64,000 nt of DNA from DATKUC01 sp964553615. GTDB lineage: Bacteria > Spirochaetota > Spirochaetia > DSM-27196 > DATKUC01. A program made the translations under genes and the position numbers. Below the pieces are notes generated by a model. The model was not told the DNA's origin. It made no database searches and saw nothing but the letters and a program-made list of their open reading frames with translations. The stretch is taken from NCBI GenBank assembly GCA_964553615.1, contig CAZKMA010000011.1:1-64000 (forward strand), read 5' to 3'. This document shows positions 27,354 to 36,355 of the stretch, in pieces (positions within the stretch are counted from its first letter, which is position 1; every line of letters begins with the position of its first letter).

Positions 27354-29177
27354 ATGCGCGGGATGATGCAGCATCGAATGAACCGCACAACGACGAGGCT
27401 CTTCCTCGTCTACCTCTCGATTATCCTGATCCCTATTCTCGTACTGCTTCTCATGGGAGCCGTATCCATAGCGGTAAACCAGCAGTACATCTCCAGACAG
27501 GTACAGAAGGCAAATACCAGGACCCTCGATCAGATCGGCAACAGCATCGGAATGACCTTCGATGAGCTGGATGCGCTGAACCTGAGCTTCAGCACGTCGC
27601 CTGAGTTTCTGAAGTCGCTGAACAGCGTAATGTCGGCGCCCGAGCGATCGTTCGAGGAATCGAGAATTCTCGCAACGCTTCGTAACATCGTCGACGTATC
27701 GGCCTACGCGCGTTCATACATTCAATCTCTCTATGTCTACATTCAGAACAAATCCGGACGGTTTCTCACGTCCAATGACGGAGTCCAGACACTCACCACC
27801 TACTTCGACACGTCCTGGCTCAAGAGCTTCGAATCTCACACGTCCCAGGACATGTTCTGGACCGAACTCCGAACGCTCGACCGTTTCCCGGGCATAGACA
27901 CCGGCATTCACGTTCTCTCGGTCTACAGGAGGGTCTACTCGCTCATCGGAATTACGGTGCCGGGAGTAATTGTCCTGAATATCGACATGTCGTATTTCCA
28001 GCGTCTTCTGGACGATTTCAAGAGCACAGAAGATCAGAAAATTGCAATTCTTGACAACAACAATCATCTCATCATGAGTCAGATCAATTTACCTTCCGCC
28101 GTATTCAGGCGCCTTGAAGCGGGTTCGGGTATTGTCCCGCAGAAGAATCCCCCGGTTGTCTCCATTCGTGGCAAAGACTACGTTCTGACGAGCTTCCGTG
28201 CGGCAAAAACGGGCTGGACCTACGCGTCGTTCACCCCAACGGCTACCTATTTTGGTGTTTCGGACACCCTTCGGAACTTCAACCTTGCCATCGTCGCACT
28301 CTCGTTCCTCCTGGGACTCCTGGTGACTGTCTACATATCCCGGCGGAGTTTCCGCCATATTGAGAGCGTCATCCATGCAGTGAGTGCGGCAGAAGAGGGC
28401 AATCCTCTTCCTCCGGTCCCGGAGCATATCGATCGCGGCTACAGCCATATCACGTACAGCATCCTCCGAACATTCCTGGAACACAAGTACCTGCAGGTGC
28501 AGCTTTCCGAACGGAAATACCGTCAGCGGACGCTCGAGCTCCTTGCTCTGCAATCCCAGATGAATCCTCACTTCCTGTTCAATACTCTGGAGACAATCAA
28601 CTGGCAGGCCATCGAGCTGGCCGGGAAACCCACGCAAATCAACGATGTCATAAAGAGTCTGTCGAGCATTCTGAAGTACTCGCTCGAGTCTCCCTATACT
28701 TACGAATCCCTCAAACACGAAATCAAGCACGCGAAGGACTATCTGAGTATCCAGCGCATCCGGTACCGGAATAAGTTCGTCGTGGGATGGAACTATGACC
28801 AGTCGGTCTGCCGCTTCCGCATTGTGCGCTTTGTTCTGCAACCGCTGATAGAAAATTCGATCTACCACGGGATCAAGGAGAAGGCGGGGAAACAGCGGAT
28901 CGACATTACCATCGAGAAAACAGGCGGTGATCTGCTGATTCGTGTGCAGGACACGGGCCTGGGTATACCCGGGGAACATCTTTCGGAAATACGCAGACAG
29001 TTGACGGATTCCGACTCCTACACGGAGAACATCGGGTTATATAACACAAACAGAAGAATACAGCTTGCGTTCGGAGACGCATACGGACTGTCTATCGAGA
29101 GTGAACCCGGAGTGGGAACAACGGTAAGTGCCTGCATTCCGGCAATCGTCCAGGAGAATATCGGCGCAGACGAATGA
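27354..29177 (+). CDS. YesM-type sensor histidine kinase
   Basis: A 607-residue membrane sensor: first membrane helix at ~12-38, an extracellular Cache-like domain to ~305, second helix ~309-331, a linker, then the His_kinase domain with Q-M-N-P-H-F-L-F-N-T-L near residue 405 (phospho-accepting His) and the ATPase domain with L-I-E-N-S-I near 496 and D-T-G-L-G-I-P near 533. This is the Bacillus YesM/LytS-like class that senses sugars. The start is uncertain (27354, 27363 or 27366). Its partner AraC-type regulator lies convergent immediately downstream, and a sugar ABC transporter follows. Confidence 0.88.
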   Translation: MRGMMQHRMNRTTTRLFLVYLSIILIPILVLLLMGAVSIAVNQQYISRQVQKANTRTLDQIGNSIGMTFDELDALNLSFSTSPEFLKSLNSVMSAPERSFEESRILATLRNIVDVSAYARSYIQSLYVYIQNKSGRFLTSNDGVQTLTTYFDTSWLKSFESHTSQDMFWTELRTLDRFPGIDTGIHVLSVYRRVYSLIGITVPGVIVLNIDMSYFQRLLDDFKSTEDQKIAILDNNNHLIMSQINLPSAVFRRLEAGSGIVPQKNPPVVSIRGKDYVLTSFRAAKTGWTYASFTPTATYFGVSDTLRNFNLAIVALSFLLGLLVTVYISRRSFRHIESVIHAVSAAEEGNPLPPVPEHIDRGYSHITYSILRTFLEHKYLQVQLSERKYRQRTLELLALQSQMNPHFLFNTLETINWQAIELAGKPTQINDVIKSLSSILKYSLESPYTYESLKHEIKHAKDYLSIQRIRYRNKFVVGWNYDQSVCRFRIVRFVLQPLIENSIYHGIKEKAGKQRIDITIEKTGGDLLIRVQDTGLGIPGEHLSEIRRQLTDSDSYTENIGLYNTNRRIQLAFGDAYGLSIESEPGVGTTVSACIPAIVQENIGADE

Positions 29178-29189
29178 AAGCGCAAAAAA

Positions 29190-29948
29190 CTACTTCCGGC
29201 TGTTGGACTGACGGTATTCGCGAGGCGACATTCCATAAAATCGCTTGAATGTTCGGGTGAAGTTCTTCGGATTGCTGTAGCCAACCATCTCGCTCACGCC
29301 GTAGGTGCGATAGCTGATATCTCCGAGGAGTTGTGCGGCCTTCTCCATCTTTATCCGGATGAGGAATTCGTTGAAGTTTTCGCCGGTGTGGCTGCGGAAA
29401 ATCCTGCTCAGATACTGCGGATTCAGATGCACAACTCTCGCTGCCCGATCCAGACTTGCGTGGGCGTACTCCCGCCGCACGTACTCCTGCACTCTTCCCA
29501 CAGCGGCCGCCGCCCGCGATTCTCCGCGGCCTGCCGTATCGTCTTCCTCTTCCCTGAGGACCTTCGGCACTCTCCGGTCGAGCTCTCGCTTGAGCTTCAG
29601 AAACGCCGCACGCAGGTCCCCATGATGCGTCGGCTTCAGGATGTAGGATTTGACCTCATATTGGATTGCCTGCTGGGCATACTCGAAGTCGCGGTACGCG
29701 CTCAACAGTACTATTGAAACGCCAAGATGTTCTTCAAATACTGTTCGTGCAAGTTCGAGTCCGGATAGCGACGGCATCCGGATATCGCAGAGGGCAACGT
29801 CCACGCCCCCGCCACGGATGGCATGGAGCGCCTCGCCTCCGTCTGCAGCAACGTGGACGACCGAATACCCAATCTCTTCCCAGGGAAAAAAGTTCGAAAG
29901 CCCGCGTCGTATCTCTTCCTCATCATCCGCTATCAACAACCTGTACAC
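29190..29948 (-). CDS. YesN-type response regulator (receiver + AraC HTH)
   Basis: A 252-residue regulator. The receiver has acidic residues D8/D9, phospho-acceptor D55 in L-C-D-I-R-M-P and Lys in I-L-K-P near 105. The C-terminal ~100 residues are an AraC-type double HTH, ending R-F-Y-G-M-S-P-R-E-Y-R. GTG at 29948 gives the family's typical start (M-Y-R-L-L-I-A-D-D-E); the TTG at 29984 is less likely. It faces the YesM-like kinase tail to tail and is divergent from the binding-protein gene at 30112, which it probably activates when phosphorylated. Confidence 0.88.
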   Translation of the reverse strand: MYRLLIADDEEEIRRGLSNFFPWEEIGYSVVHVAADGGEALHAIRGGGVDVALCDIRMPSLSGLELARTVFEEHLGVSIVLLSAYRDFEYAQQAIQYEVKSYILKPTHHGDLRAAFLKLKRELDRRVPKVLREEEDDTAGRGESRAAAAVGRVQEYVRREYAHASLDRAARVVHLNPQYLSRIFRSHTGENFNEFLIRIKMEKAAQLLGDISYRTYGVSEMVGYSNPKNFTRTFKRFYGMSPREYRQSNSRK

Positions 29949-30063
29949 CGGGCCAGTGTAGCCCCTGGACGCAATTCCGGTCAACAGATGTCAAAATGTG
30001 ATACCTTATGTAAACTCTTCAACCCTTTACGACTCACGAATCCACACCTATTCTGAATTTGCC

Positions 30064-30087
30064 TCCCGTGAATCCGGATTCACGGGA
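30064..30087. repeat. 24-base perfect palindrome upstream of a transporter gene
   Basis: The sequence 30064-30087 reads the same on both strands with no spacer, centred between 30075 and 30076. It ends 24 bases before the ATG of the solute-binding protein gene and so would be in its 5' leader. It may be an operator for the YesN-like regulator or an mRNA hairpin near the ribosome site. Confidence 0.6.
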
Positions 30088-30111
30088 AGACAGCATACGA
30101 AGGAGCAGCAT

Positions 30112-31440
30112 ATGAAACGAAGTCTTCCGGTTCTGCTGGCCATTTTTCTGGTTGCCAGCTTCCCGCTGCTTGCAAACGGTCAGAAAGAGAGTGGCCAGGC
30201 AAGCGCAAGTACTCAGAAACAGATCAACCTCGGTATTATCTGGTGGGGCTCTCAGACACGTGACGAACGCACAATCAAAGTCATCAAGATGTACGAGAAG
30301 GCACACCCGAACGTTCACATTACCTACCAGTTCGCCGGATGGAGCGATTACTGGACGAAGGTAACCACGCAGGCTGCCGGGAAAAACCTTCCGGATATCA
30401 TGCAGCAGGACTACGCATACGTCCGTGAATGGACCGCGAGGAACCTCCTGACCAATCTCGACCCCTATATCTCCTCAGGGGCCATTGATCTGAGCCACAC
30501 CAGCGCACCGTTTATCGACGGCGGAAAAGTCAACGGCCACATGTATGCCATAGACCTCGGTGCGAACTCTCAGACATGGGTTCTGGACACCGACGCGTTC
30601 AAAAAGGCCGGGATTCCCATACCTGCGAGCGACTGGACATGGCAGGACTTTGAGAAGATCAGCCTCGAGCTTCATCAGAAACTCGGAATCTTTGGAATGG
30701 GTCCAAATCTGACCAACGAACAGATCTGGAAATCTCTGTATCTGGGTCTCGGTGAATGGGGTTACGCAGCAGACGGGAAATCGGTCGGGTACAAGAGCGA
30801 CAAGCCGTTTGTCGATTTCCTGCACATGGCGCTTCGTCTCCAGAAGGCTGGAGCAATCCCGAACGAGAGCGATGTAGTTACCTATCTGGACAAGGGACCC
30901 GAGCAGCTTCCAATAGTCTCAGGACAGTCGGCAATGGCATATGTGTGGAGCAATCAGATTGTTGCACTCACTTCCGCCGCCGGAAAGAGCAGGCACTTTC
31001 AGCTCCATCTGCTCCCGCGTGTAGCGGGCGGCAAGTCCTCGAACTATATCAAGAACGGTCAATTCTTCTCGATTACCTCGCAATCCAAGAATCCGCAGGC
31101 CGCAGCCCAGTTCATCAACTTCTTTACGAACTCGGTGGATGCCAACAAGGTGCTTCTTGCCGAGCGTGGCGTTCCAATTTCCACTGAAGTTCAGAAGGCC
31201 CTCACGCCGCTTCTCGGGCCGGCAAATGCGGCCCAGATGAACTTCGTGGCCCTGGTTGGTTCCGACCACAATGCAAGCCCCACTCCGCCGCCTGATCCGG
31301 CCGGGGCAGCAAATGTTATTCAGAATGTGTACCAGCCGCAGGTCATCCAGCCGGTCATGTTCGGAAAAATTACGCCGGAGATGGGTGCCAAGATTCTTCG
31401 CGAGAAGGCTGACGCTATCCTGAGCGGCAAGCAACAATAA
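30112..31440 (+). CDS. ABC sugar transporter, extracellular solute-binding protein
   Basis: A 442-residue family-1 binding protein with a signal peptide (basic start, hydrophobic core, L-L-A-N-G-Q-K-E junction near residue 24). The mature part has typical blocks L-P-D-I-M-Q-Q-D-Y and Y-A-I-D-L-G-A-N-S. ATG at 30112 follows AAGGAG; the longer frame from 29998 crosses the palindrome and is not used. It is first in an operon with two permeases, no ATPase. The YesM/YesN-like pair next to it and the oligogalacturonate-lyase-like gene downstream suggest uptake of uronate-containing oligosaccharides from pectin. Confidence 0.88.
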   Translation: MKRSLPVLLAIFLVASFPLLANGQKESGQASASTQKQINLGIIWWGSQTRDERTIKVIKMYEKAHPNVHITYQFAGWSDYWTKVTTQAAGKNLPDIMQQDYAYVREWTARNLLTNLDPYISSGAIDLSHTSAPFIDGGKVNGHMYAIDLGANSQTWVLDTDAFKKAGIPIPASDWTWQDFEKISLELHQKLGIFGMGPNLTNEQIWKSLYLGLGEWGYAADGKSVGYKSDKPFVDFLHMALRLQKAGAIPNESDVVTYLDKGPEQLPIVSGQSAMAYVWSNQIVALTSAAGKSRHFQLHLLPRVAGGKSSNYIKNGQFFSITSQSKNPQAAAQFINFFTNSVDANKVLLAERGVPISTEVQKALTPLLGPANAAQMNFVALVGSDHNASPTPPPDPAGAANVIQNVYQPQVIQPVMFGKITPEMGAKILREKADAILSGKQQ

Positions 31441-31512
31441 TCCGGGTGAGCTTCGCCGGCCGGCATGATTGAACAGCCGGTCGGCGGATTCGCCTACCGC
31501 GGTAGGATTTCT

Positions 31513-32439
31513 ATGTCAAACACCCATGCAAGCGCCATAGGCGTCCGGAGAAGACGGAGCAACGCAGTTGCCGGGTATCTGTTTATCTCCCCCTGGCTGA
31601 TTGGATTCATTACTCTGACACTGATTCCCGTAATATCAATAATGATATTGGGGTTCACCAAGTACCCGATTCTCGCCGCTCCGAAATGGATTGGCCTTTC
31701 CAATTTCAAGTATATGTTCTTCGGAGATCCGCGCTACTGGAAATCAGTTGCGTCGACGCTCTACTTCGCATTCGCTTCGGTCCCGCTCAAACTCGCCTTT
31801 GCGCTCGCAATTGCTATGCTGCTGAACATGAACCATCGCGGTGTCGGAGTGTACCGCGCAGTCTACTATGCGCCGTCCATAGTCGGGACCAGCGTAGCAG
31901 TGGCAGTCATGTGGAGAGAGATTTTCGATTCAAAAGGTCTGGTGAACGGGCTGCTGAACATGGTGGGCATTCCAAGCCATGTGGCATGGCTCGGCAATCC
32001 CTACACTGCCATCTGGACGCTTATCCTGCTCGTCGTGTGGCAGTTCGGTTCTCCCATGCTGATCTTCCTGGCGGGTCTCAAGCAGATTCCAGCTGAGTTG
32101 TACGAAAGTGCGGCAATTGACGGGGCACGGACCTGGAAGAAGTTTTCCCGGATAACCATTCCACTTCTTTCACCGATAATTTTCTTTAATCTGGTTCTTC
32201 AGATTATCTTCGGGCTGACAGTTTTCACACAGGCGTTCATAGTAACGGGAGGCGCGCCACTGGACACCACCAATTTCTATGCACTGTACCTGTACACACG
32301 TGCCTTCCAGAATTTCCAGATGGGATACGGCTCCGCAATGGCATTCGTGCTGCTGCTGATTATTTCCATATTCACCGCGCTGGTCTTTCGATCATCGCCA
32401 TACTGGGTGTACTATGAATCCGAAGCTCCAAAGCGATAG
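31513..32439 (+). CDS. ABC sugar transporter permease (MalF/LplB type)
   Basis: A 308-residue membrane protein with six membrane segments. G-Y-L-F-I-S-P-W-L-I-G-F opens the first helix, and the ATPase-docking loop Y-E-S-A-A-I-D-G-A is near residue 200. The start at 31513 is taken for the typical basic N-terminus with a weak GGTAGG site; a longer frame from 31465 is less likely. It overlaps the next permease gene by 26 bases. It works with the binding protein encoded upstream. Confidence 0.87.
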   Translation: MSNTHASAIGVRRRRSNAVAGYLFISPWLIGFITLTLIPVISIMILGFTKYPILAAPKWIGLSNFKYMFFGDPRYWKSVASTLYFAFASVPLKLAFALAIAMLLNMNHRGVGVYRAVYYAPSIVGTSVAVAVMWREIFDSKGLVNGLLNMVGIPSHVAWLGNPYTAIWTLILLVVWQFGSPMLIFLAGLKQIPAELYESAAIDGARTWKKFSRITIPLLSPIIFFNLVLQIIFGLTVFTQAFIVTGGAPLDTTNFYALYLYTRAFQNFQMGYGSAMAFVLLLIISIFTALVFRSSPYWVYYESEAPKR

Positions 32440-33340
32440 TCTTGCTGTCGACGTCTTTGCCGGCCCTGTTCCGATGACCATCCAGCAGAAACGAAGGCGT
32501 GCACGCCTGCACAGAACCCTGTTCCATGTAATTGTCGTAGTGGGTGGCCTTATCATGATCTATCCGCTGCTGTGGCTGCTCGCAAGCTCGCTGAAACCCA
32601 ACGACCAGATCTGGAACACCGTCACCTCCCTCATTCCGGTTCACGCCACCCTGCAGCACTATTTCGACGGATGGTCCGGATTCGGTGGGGTAACGTTTAC
32701 CACTTTCTACATCAACACATTCATCTATGCGGGATTCGGCACTATTCTGGCAATAGTAACTTCAACGGTAGTCGCGTTCGGTTTTGCGCGCATTCGGTTT
32801 CCCGGCAGCCACATATGGTTCGGCATAATGCTGCTGACCTTGATGCTTCCGGTACAGATACAAATCATTCCGCAGTACATCATCTTCAGTCAGCTCAACC
32901 TGGTAAACTCGTTCGTGCCGCTCCTGCTGCCCCGGTTCCTTGGCCAGGCGGGGCAGGCATTCTTCATCTTCATGATCGTGCAATTCATCCGCGGGGTTCC
33001 CATCGAGCTCGACGAAGCAGCGGAAATCGACGGAGCGGGAAAGTTCGGCATCTTCACTCGCGTAGTCCTTCCGTTGATAAAGCCACCTATCATCACCTCC
33101 GCAATATTCTCGTTCTACTGGACATGGGGTGACTTTCTTACGCCGCTTGTGTATCTGAACTCGCCGCAGCTTTACACCATCTCCCTCGCATTGCGCTCGT
33201 TCGCCGACCCCTCCGGTCTGACGGACTGGGGAGCCATCTTTGCCATGTCGTTCCTGTCACTGCTGCCTGTCATTATCGTGTTCATAGCCTTTCAACGCTA
33301 CATTGTGCAGGGTGTCAGTACGAGCGGCCTGAAGGGTTAA
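32414..33340 (+). CDS. ABC sugar transporter permease (MalG/LplC type)
   Basis: A 308-residue membrane protein with six membrane segments and the E-A-A loop L-D-E-A-A-E-I-D-G-A near residue 200; it ends I-V-Q-G-V-S-T-S-G-L-K-G in family style. The start overlaps the upstream permease by 26 bases; an in-frame ATG at 32474 is an alternative that avoids the overlap. It completes the importer. An assembly gap follows 22 bases after the stop. Confidence 0.87.
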   Translation: MNPKLQSDSLAVDVFAGPVPMTIQQKRRRARLHRTLFHVIVVVGGLIMIYPLLWLLASSLKPNDQIWNTVTSLIPVHATLQHYFDGWSGFGGVTFTTFYINTFIYAGFGTILAIVTSTVVAFGFARIRFPGSHIWFGIMLLTLMLPVQIQIIPQYIIFSQLNLVNSFVPLLLPRFLGQAGQAFFIFMIVQFIRGVPIELDEAAEIDGAGKFGIFTRVVLPLIKPPIITSAIFSFYWTWGDFLTPLVYLNSPQLYTISLALRSFADPSGLTDWGAIFAMSFLSLLPVIIVFIAFQRYIVQGVSTSGLKG

Positions 33341-33362
33341 CGGGAGTCGGGAACACCGCGGC

Positions 33363-33462
33363 NNNNNNNNNNNNNNNNNNNNNNNNNNNNNNNNNNNNNN
33401 NNNNNNNNNNNNNNNNNNNNNNNNNNNNNNNNNNNNNNNNNNNNNNNNNNNNNNNNNNNNNN
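33363..33462. other. Assembly gap (100 N)
   Basis: Exactly 100 undetermined bases. The round length marks a scaffold join of unknown true size. The right edge begins inside an 18-base tandem repeat, which probably broke the assembly. Any terminator or further gene of the transporter operon could be hidden here. Confidence 0.98.
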
Positions 33463-33498
33463 TCGCGAGTGCGCGGAGCATCGCGAGTGCGCGGCAGC
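33463..33498. repeat. 18-base tandem repeat at the edge of the assembly gap
   Basis: TCGCGAGTGCGCGG begins at 33463 and again at 33481, an 18-base period. The second copy ends at the stop codon of the oligogalacturonate-lyase-like gene. More copies may lie in the unresolved gap. Confidence 0.7.
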
Positions 33499-34706
33499 TA
33501 CCGCGGAACATCTCCCCGCAGAACCGACTCCTCGGTGGGGAGCAGATCCCAGTCCGGGAGAGTCGCAAGGCAGACCTGTCCATAGCCGGAAATATCGCTG
33601 GTGTACAGAATGCTCTTTCCGTCCGGTGCAACGCGGGGATGAACATGCACGGCCTGGATATGGCGGCTTGATCCATGGTGCGCAAGAATGCGCGGGCCAT
33701 GGTAGGAGCCGCCCGATCTTTTCCACACCATCAAAAAATCGCGCCCGATTCGAGCGGGACCATCACCCACTATGATTTCCGCATCCCGGCTGTGATAGTG
33801 ATTTGAGTCGTGAGGAAAGGGAGCCTCGTCAAATCGGGAGTTGTCATACGAAACGGTACCAAAGACCGGCACTACACTGCCTCCCGAGCCGCCTGCTGGG
33901 TACGTGTGCCCGTGATATCCGATATTTATCCCGTCTGCCATCCAGTATTCGTGGCCAACGTACTCCCCTTCCTTCTGCGACCTGATCGGCCAGACGGTAC
34001 CCTCCACCGTGTTCAGTCCCCACATACGCTGTGCGACATGCTGCCACGGTCCTTCGTGGCAGAACGTGAGAATGTCCGGGAGGGTTGGTGAACAGTTGAC
34101 ATGCGCAAGCCAGCGTTGATCTTCGTGCAGAATTGACGGAGTACCGGTATCCAGATCCACGGCAAGAATGCGGGAAAGTGGTCCGGAGGAGAAGTACCGG
34201 AGAAATCCATTATACCCCGCAACAAAACGAGGATCCGGTTCCGAGAGTGTATCCTCGCAGAAGGTGGAGACGATTCGCGTTTCGTCGGCACTCATTGAGA
34301 GAATACCCGGCCGAAAACTCCGGCTGTCCGGCCGGAAGTCCCGGCTACCCGAATAGAGCACCTCTGTATTCCCGGTCAAGAGGTCCACCGATACTATGCT
34401 GCTTCCACGCGGCACGTACGCGACCCGCCGCCTGGGGCTTACAACTGCCTTCTGGACCTCCAGCACATCCTCCGTGCCTTCGGCCGTGGTCAACTGCGTT
34501 ATCTCGCCGGAGTCAATGTGCACCGAAAAGAGATTACGCACGTTCTCCCGTTCCGAGGAGAACAGAAGCCGCCGTCCCTCGTCCCAGAAACCGTTGTTCG
34601 TAAAATAGAAATGATTCGAGTGGCCCCGATAATCGGTCAGCGTCACAATCTCGGTCTTGGCGTACGGATCCGTTGTGACTTTGCGTTCACTCTTCCACGT
34701 TCTCAT
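33498..34706 (-). CDS. ogl: Oligogalacturonate lyase-like protein
   Basis: A 402-residue seven-bladed beta-propeller. It resembles cytoplasmic oligogalacturonide lyase (family PL22), which splits unsaturated digalacturonate to monomers: G-H-S-N-H-F-Y-F-T near residue 27, F-C-H-E-G-P-W-Q-H-V near 215 (metal-binding His region), and D-S-N-H-Y-H-S near 300. Start at 34706 follows AAGGAG and gives the family's length (about 390); the frame upstream to 34811 is low-complexity. It sits on the strand opposite the neighbouring sugar importer and is the likely intracellular enzyme for its substrate. Some PL22 relatives are uncharacterised, so the exact uronide is an inference. Confidence 0.83.
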   Translation of the reverse strand: MRTWKSERKVTTDPYAKTEIVTLTDYRGHSNHFYFTNNGFWDEGRRLLFSSERENVRNLFSVHIDSGEITQLTTAEGTEDVLEVQKAVVSPRRRVAYVPRGSSIVSVDLLTGNTEVLYSGSRDFRPDSRSFRPGILSMSADETRIVSTFCEDTLSEPDPRFVAGYNGFLRYFSSGPLSRILAVDLDTGTPSILHEDQRWLAHVNCSPTLPDILTFCHEGPWQHVAQRMWGLNTVEGTVWPIRSQKEGEYVGHEYWMADGINIGYHGHTYPAGGSGGSVVPVFGTVSYDNSRFDEAPFPHDSNHYHSRDAEIIVGDGPARIGRDFLMVWKRSGGSYHGPRILAHHGSSRHIQAVHVHPRVAPDGKSILYTSDISGYGQVCLATLPDWDLLPTEESVLRGDVPR

Positions 34707-34807
34707 GCTCGGCCGGGCTCCTTTTCCACTGTAATTGTACGGGGGAAACGGGAGTGCGTCCACCGTGGACGCTTCCGCGGCGGACGGTTCAGTCCGGGAC
34801 GACCCGC

Positions 34808-35203
34808 TCAAGGCACGATGTTCAAAGGTGTGTAGGTGTTCACGCGGAAGAACCGATTTTCGAATGAATTCACCGTTATCAACTCCGAAGTTCGGTAGTG
34901 TGTCATGGTGTCCGTTTCATAGAAATAGAGGTGAGCGCTTCCAGGCACCACGGTATGGGTCTCGCTGTGACCGGGAAGAATGCCGTCGGTGTAGATACCC
35001 TGGGCCGAATCGTACACCCGGTCAGGCCCAAACACGTGAACGGTGCCTGCTCCATCCGTCCAGCTTACATAGTCCATGACGTACGAGGTGTCGTTCAGAA
35101 CGGTCAATGACGCTCCGGTGTCAATGAATATCGTACATCCGGTTATCCCCGCAAAGACAAGGAACGCAAGAGAGAGAACCAGTAAAAAACGGCGCGTGTT
35201 CAT
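34808..35203 (-). CDS. Small predicted lipoprotein, function unknown
   Basis: A 131-residue protein with a lipoprotein signal: basic start, hydrophobic core and G-I-T-G-C lipobox placing the acylated Cys near residue 23. The mature part is beta-rich and recalls small Ig-like or fibronectin-like surface domains, but I recognise no family. ATG at 35203 follows GGAGG with 8-base spacing. It ends just upstream of the oligogalacturonate-lyase-like gene on the same strand. Confidence 0.7.
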   Translation of the reverse strand: MNTRRFLLVLSLAFLVFAGITGCTIFIDTGASLTVLNDTSYVMDYVSWTDGAGTVHVFGPDRVYDSAQGIYTDGILPGHSETHTVVPGSAHLYFYETDTMTHYRTSELITVNSFENRFFRVNTYTPLNIVP

Positions 35204-35278
35204 GCCGATAGCCTCCGTGAATTGCACTTCGCTATCTATTGAACACCGCCGCTCGTCTTATCTGTTACCGTCCGCGAA

Positions 35279-36355
35279 TTAGAAAGCGCGACCGGACCAC
35301 GCGTCTGCGCGACCGGACCGCGCGTCTGCGCGAACGGGCCGCGCGTCCCCGCGACCGCTCTGTCCGCCTCTCATGAAATCCCAGGGGTAGGGCAACTCCA
35401 ATTCGCTCCCGTCATCGAGGATCTTCATGCTCTCTTCCCCGAGTTCCCATCCGGTGGCTCCAATGGCGGATTCGAGGTGAGCCATGGTTCGAACGCCGAT
35501 GATCGGAGCGGTGACTCCGGGTTTACGGAGCAACCAGTTCAATGCAACCTGCGCGTGCTCCTTGCCTTCTTTTGCTGCAACCGCATCCAGGGCGTCGGTG
35601 ACCTTCCAGGTCGATTCACGATTGTACGCGCTCCAGGACTCGCCCCAGCCCTTCTTCTCCGCCTCTTCGATTCTTGTTCCGGGAACCGGGGCCTTCATGC
35701 CGCGGTGATACTTCCCGGACAGCCATCCCCCGCGAAGTGGGCTCCAGGGAATTATTCCGAGCCCCTCGTTCAGGCAGACCGGGACAAGGTCCCATTCGGT
35801 GCTGCGGCAGAGCAGGTTATACTGCGGCTGGAGAGACGCGAACGCCTCGAACCCGAGGAGCCGCGCAACATCAATCGCTTTCTGCAACTGCCAACCGGTG
35901 AAGTTGCTCGCGCCGAGGTATCGAACCTTCCCGCTGTCCACCAGCGTGCTCAGCGTCCGCGCATACTCCTCGACCGGAGTTCCCGCGTCCCAGCAGTGAA
36001 CCTGGTACAGGTCAATGTAGTCTGCCCCGAGTCGTTTCAGACTGCTGTCCACGCCCGCGAGTATGTGCTTTCGGGACAATCCGACATCGTTCGGACCATC
36101 CCCCATGGGGAACCGCACCTTCGTGGCCAGGACAATATCGTCCCGTTTCTTGGTCTTCATCCACCTTCCAACAATCTGCTCCGAAACCCCCGTTGAATAC
36201 ACGTCTGCGGTATCGATGAAATTGCCGCCTGCCTCGATGAACCGATCCATGATCTTGCCGCTGTCCGCTTCGGATGTCTCTCTGCCGAACGTCATTGCGC
36301 CAAGACAAAGCTCACTCACCTTCAATCCGGTACGGCCGAGAAATCGATACTCCAT
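35279..36355 (-). CDS. Aldo/keto reductase with repeat-coded C-terminal tail
   Basis: A 358-residue NADPH-dependent TIM-barrel reductase closely resembling the gene at 14229: G-L-K-V-S-E-L-C-L-G-A-M-T-F-G at the start, D-T-A-D-V-Y-S, L-A-T-K-V-R, Q-V-H-C-W-D and a late A-P-I-I-G-V-R. After the normal end, about 25 extra residues made of a repeated D-A-R-S-G-R-A unit are coded by a 21-base tandem repeat at 35286-35356; this tail is not part of the family and is probably disordered. ATG follows AAGGAG. The substrate is unknown. Confidence 0.86.
   Translation of the reverse strand: MEYRFLGRTGLKVSELCLGAMTFGRETSEADSGKIMDRFIEAGGNFIDTADVYSTGVSEQIVGRWMKTKKRDDIVLATKVRFPMGDGPNDVGLSRKHILAGVDSSLKRLGADYIDLYQVHCWDAGTPVEEYARTLSTLVDSGKVRYLGASNFTGWQLQKAIDVARLLGFEAFASLQPQYNLLCRSTEWDLVPVCLNEGLGIIPWSPLRGGWLSGKYHRGMKAPVPGTRIEEAEKKGWGESWSAYNRESTWKVTDALDAVAAKEGKEHAQVALNWLLRKPGVTAPIIGVRTMAHLESAIGATGWELGEESMKILDDGSELELPYPWDFMRGGQSGRGDARPVRADARSGRADAWSGRAF
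35286..35356. repeat. 21-base tandem repeat (3 copies plus partial) at the end of a gene
   Basis: Copies start at 35286, 35307 and 35328, with a partial copy after 35349. The period of seven codons keeps the frame and ends in the reductase stop codon, extending its C-terminus by a basic repeat. Confidence 0.8.
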
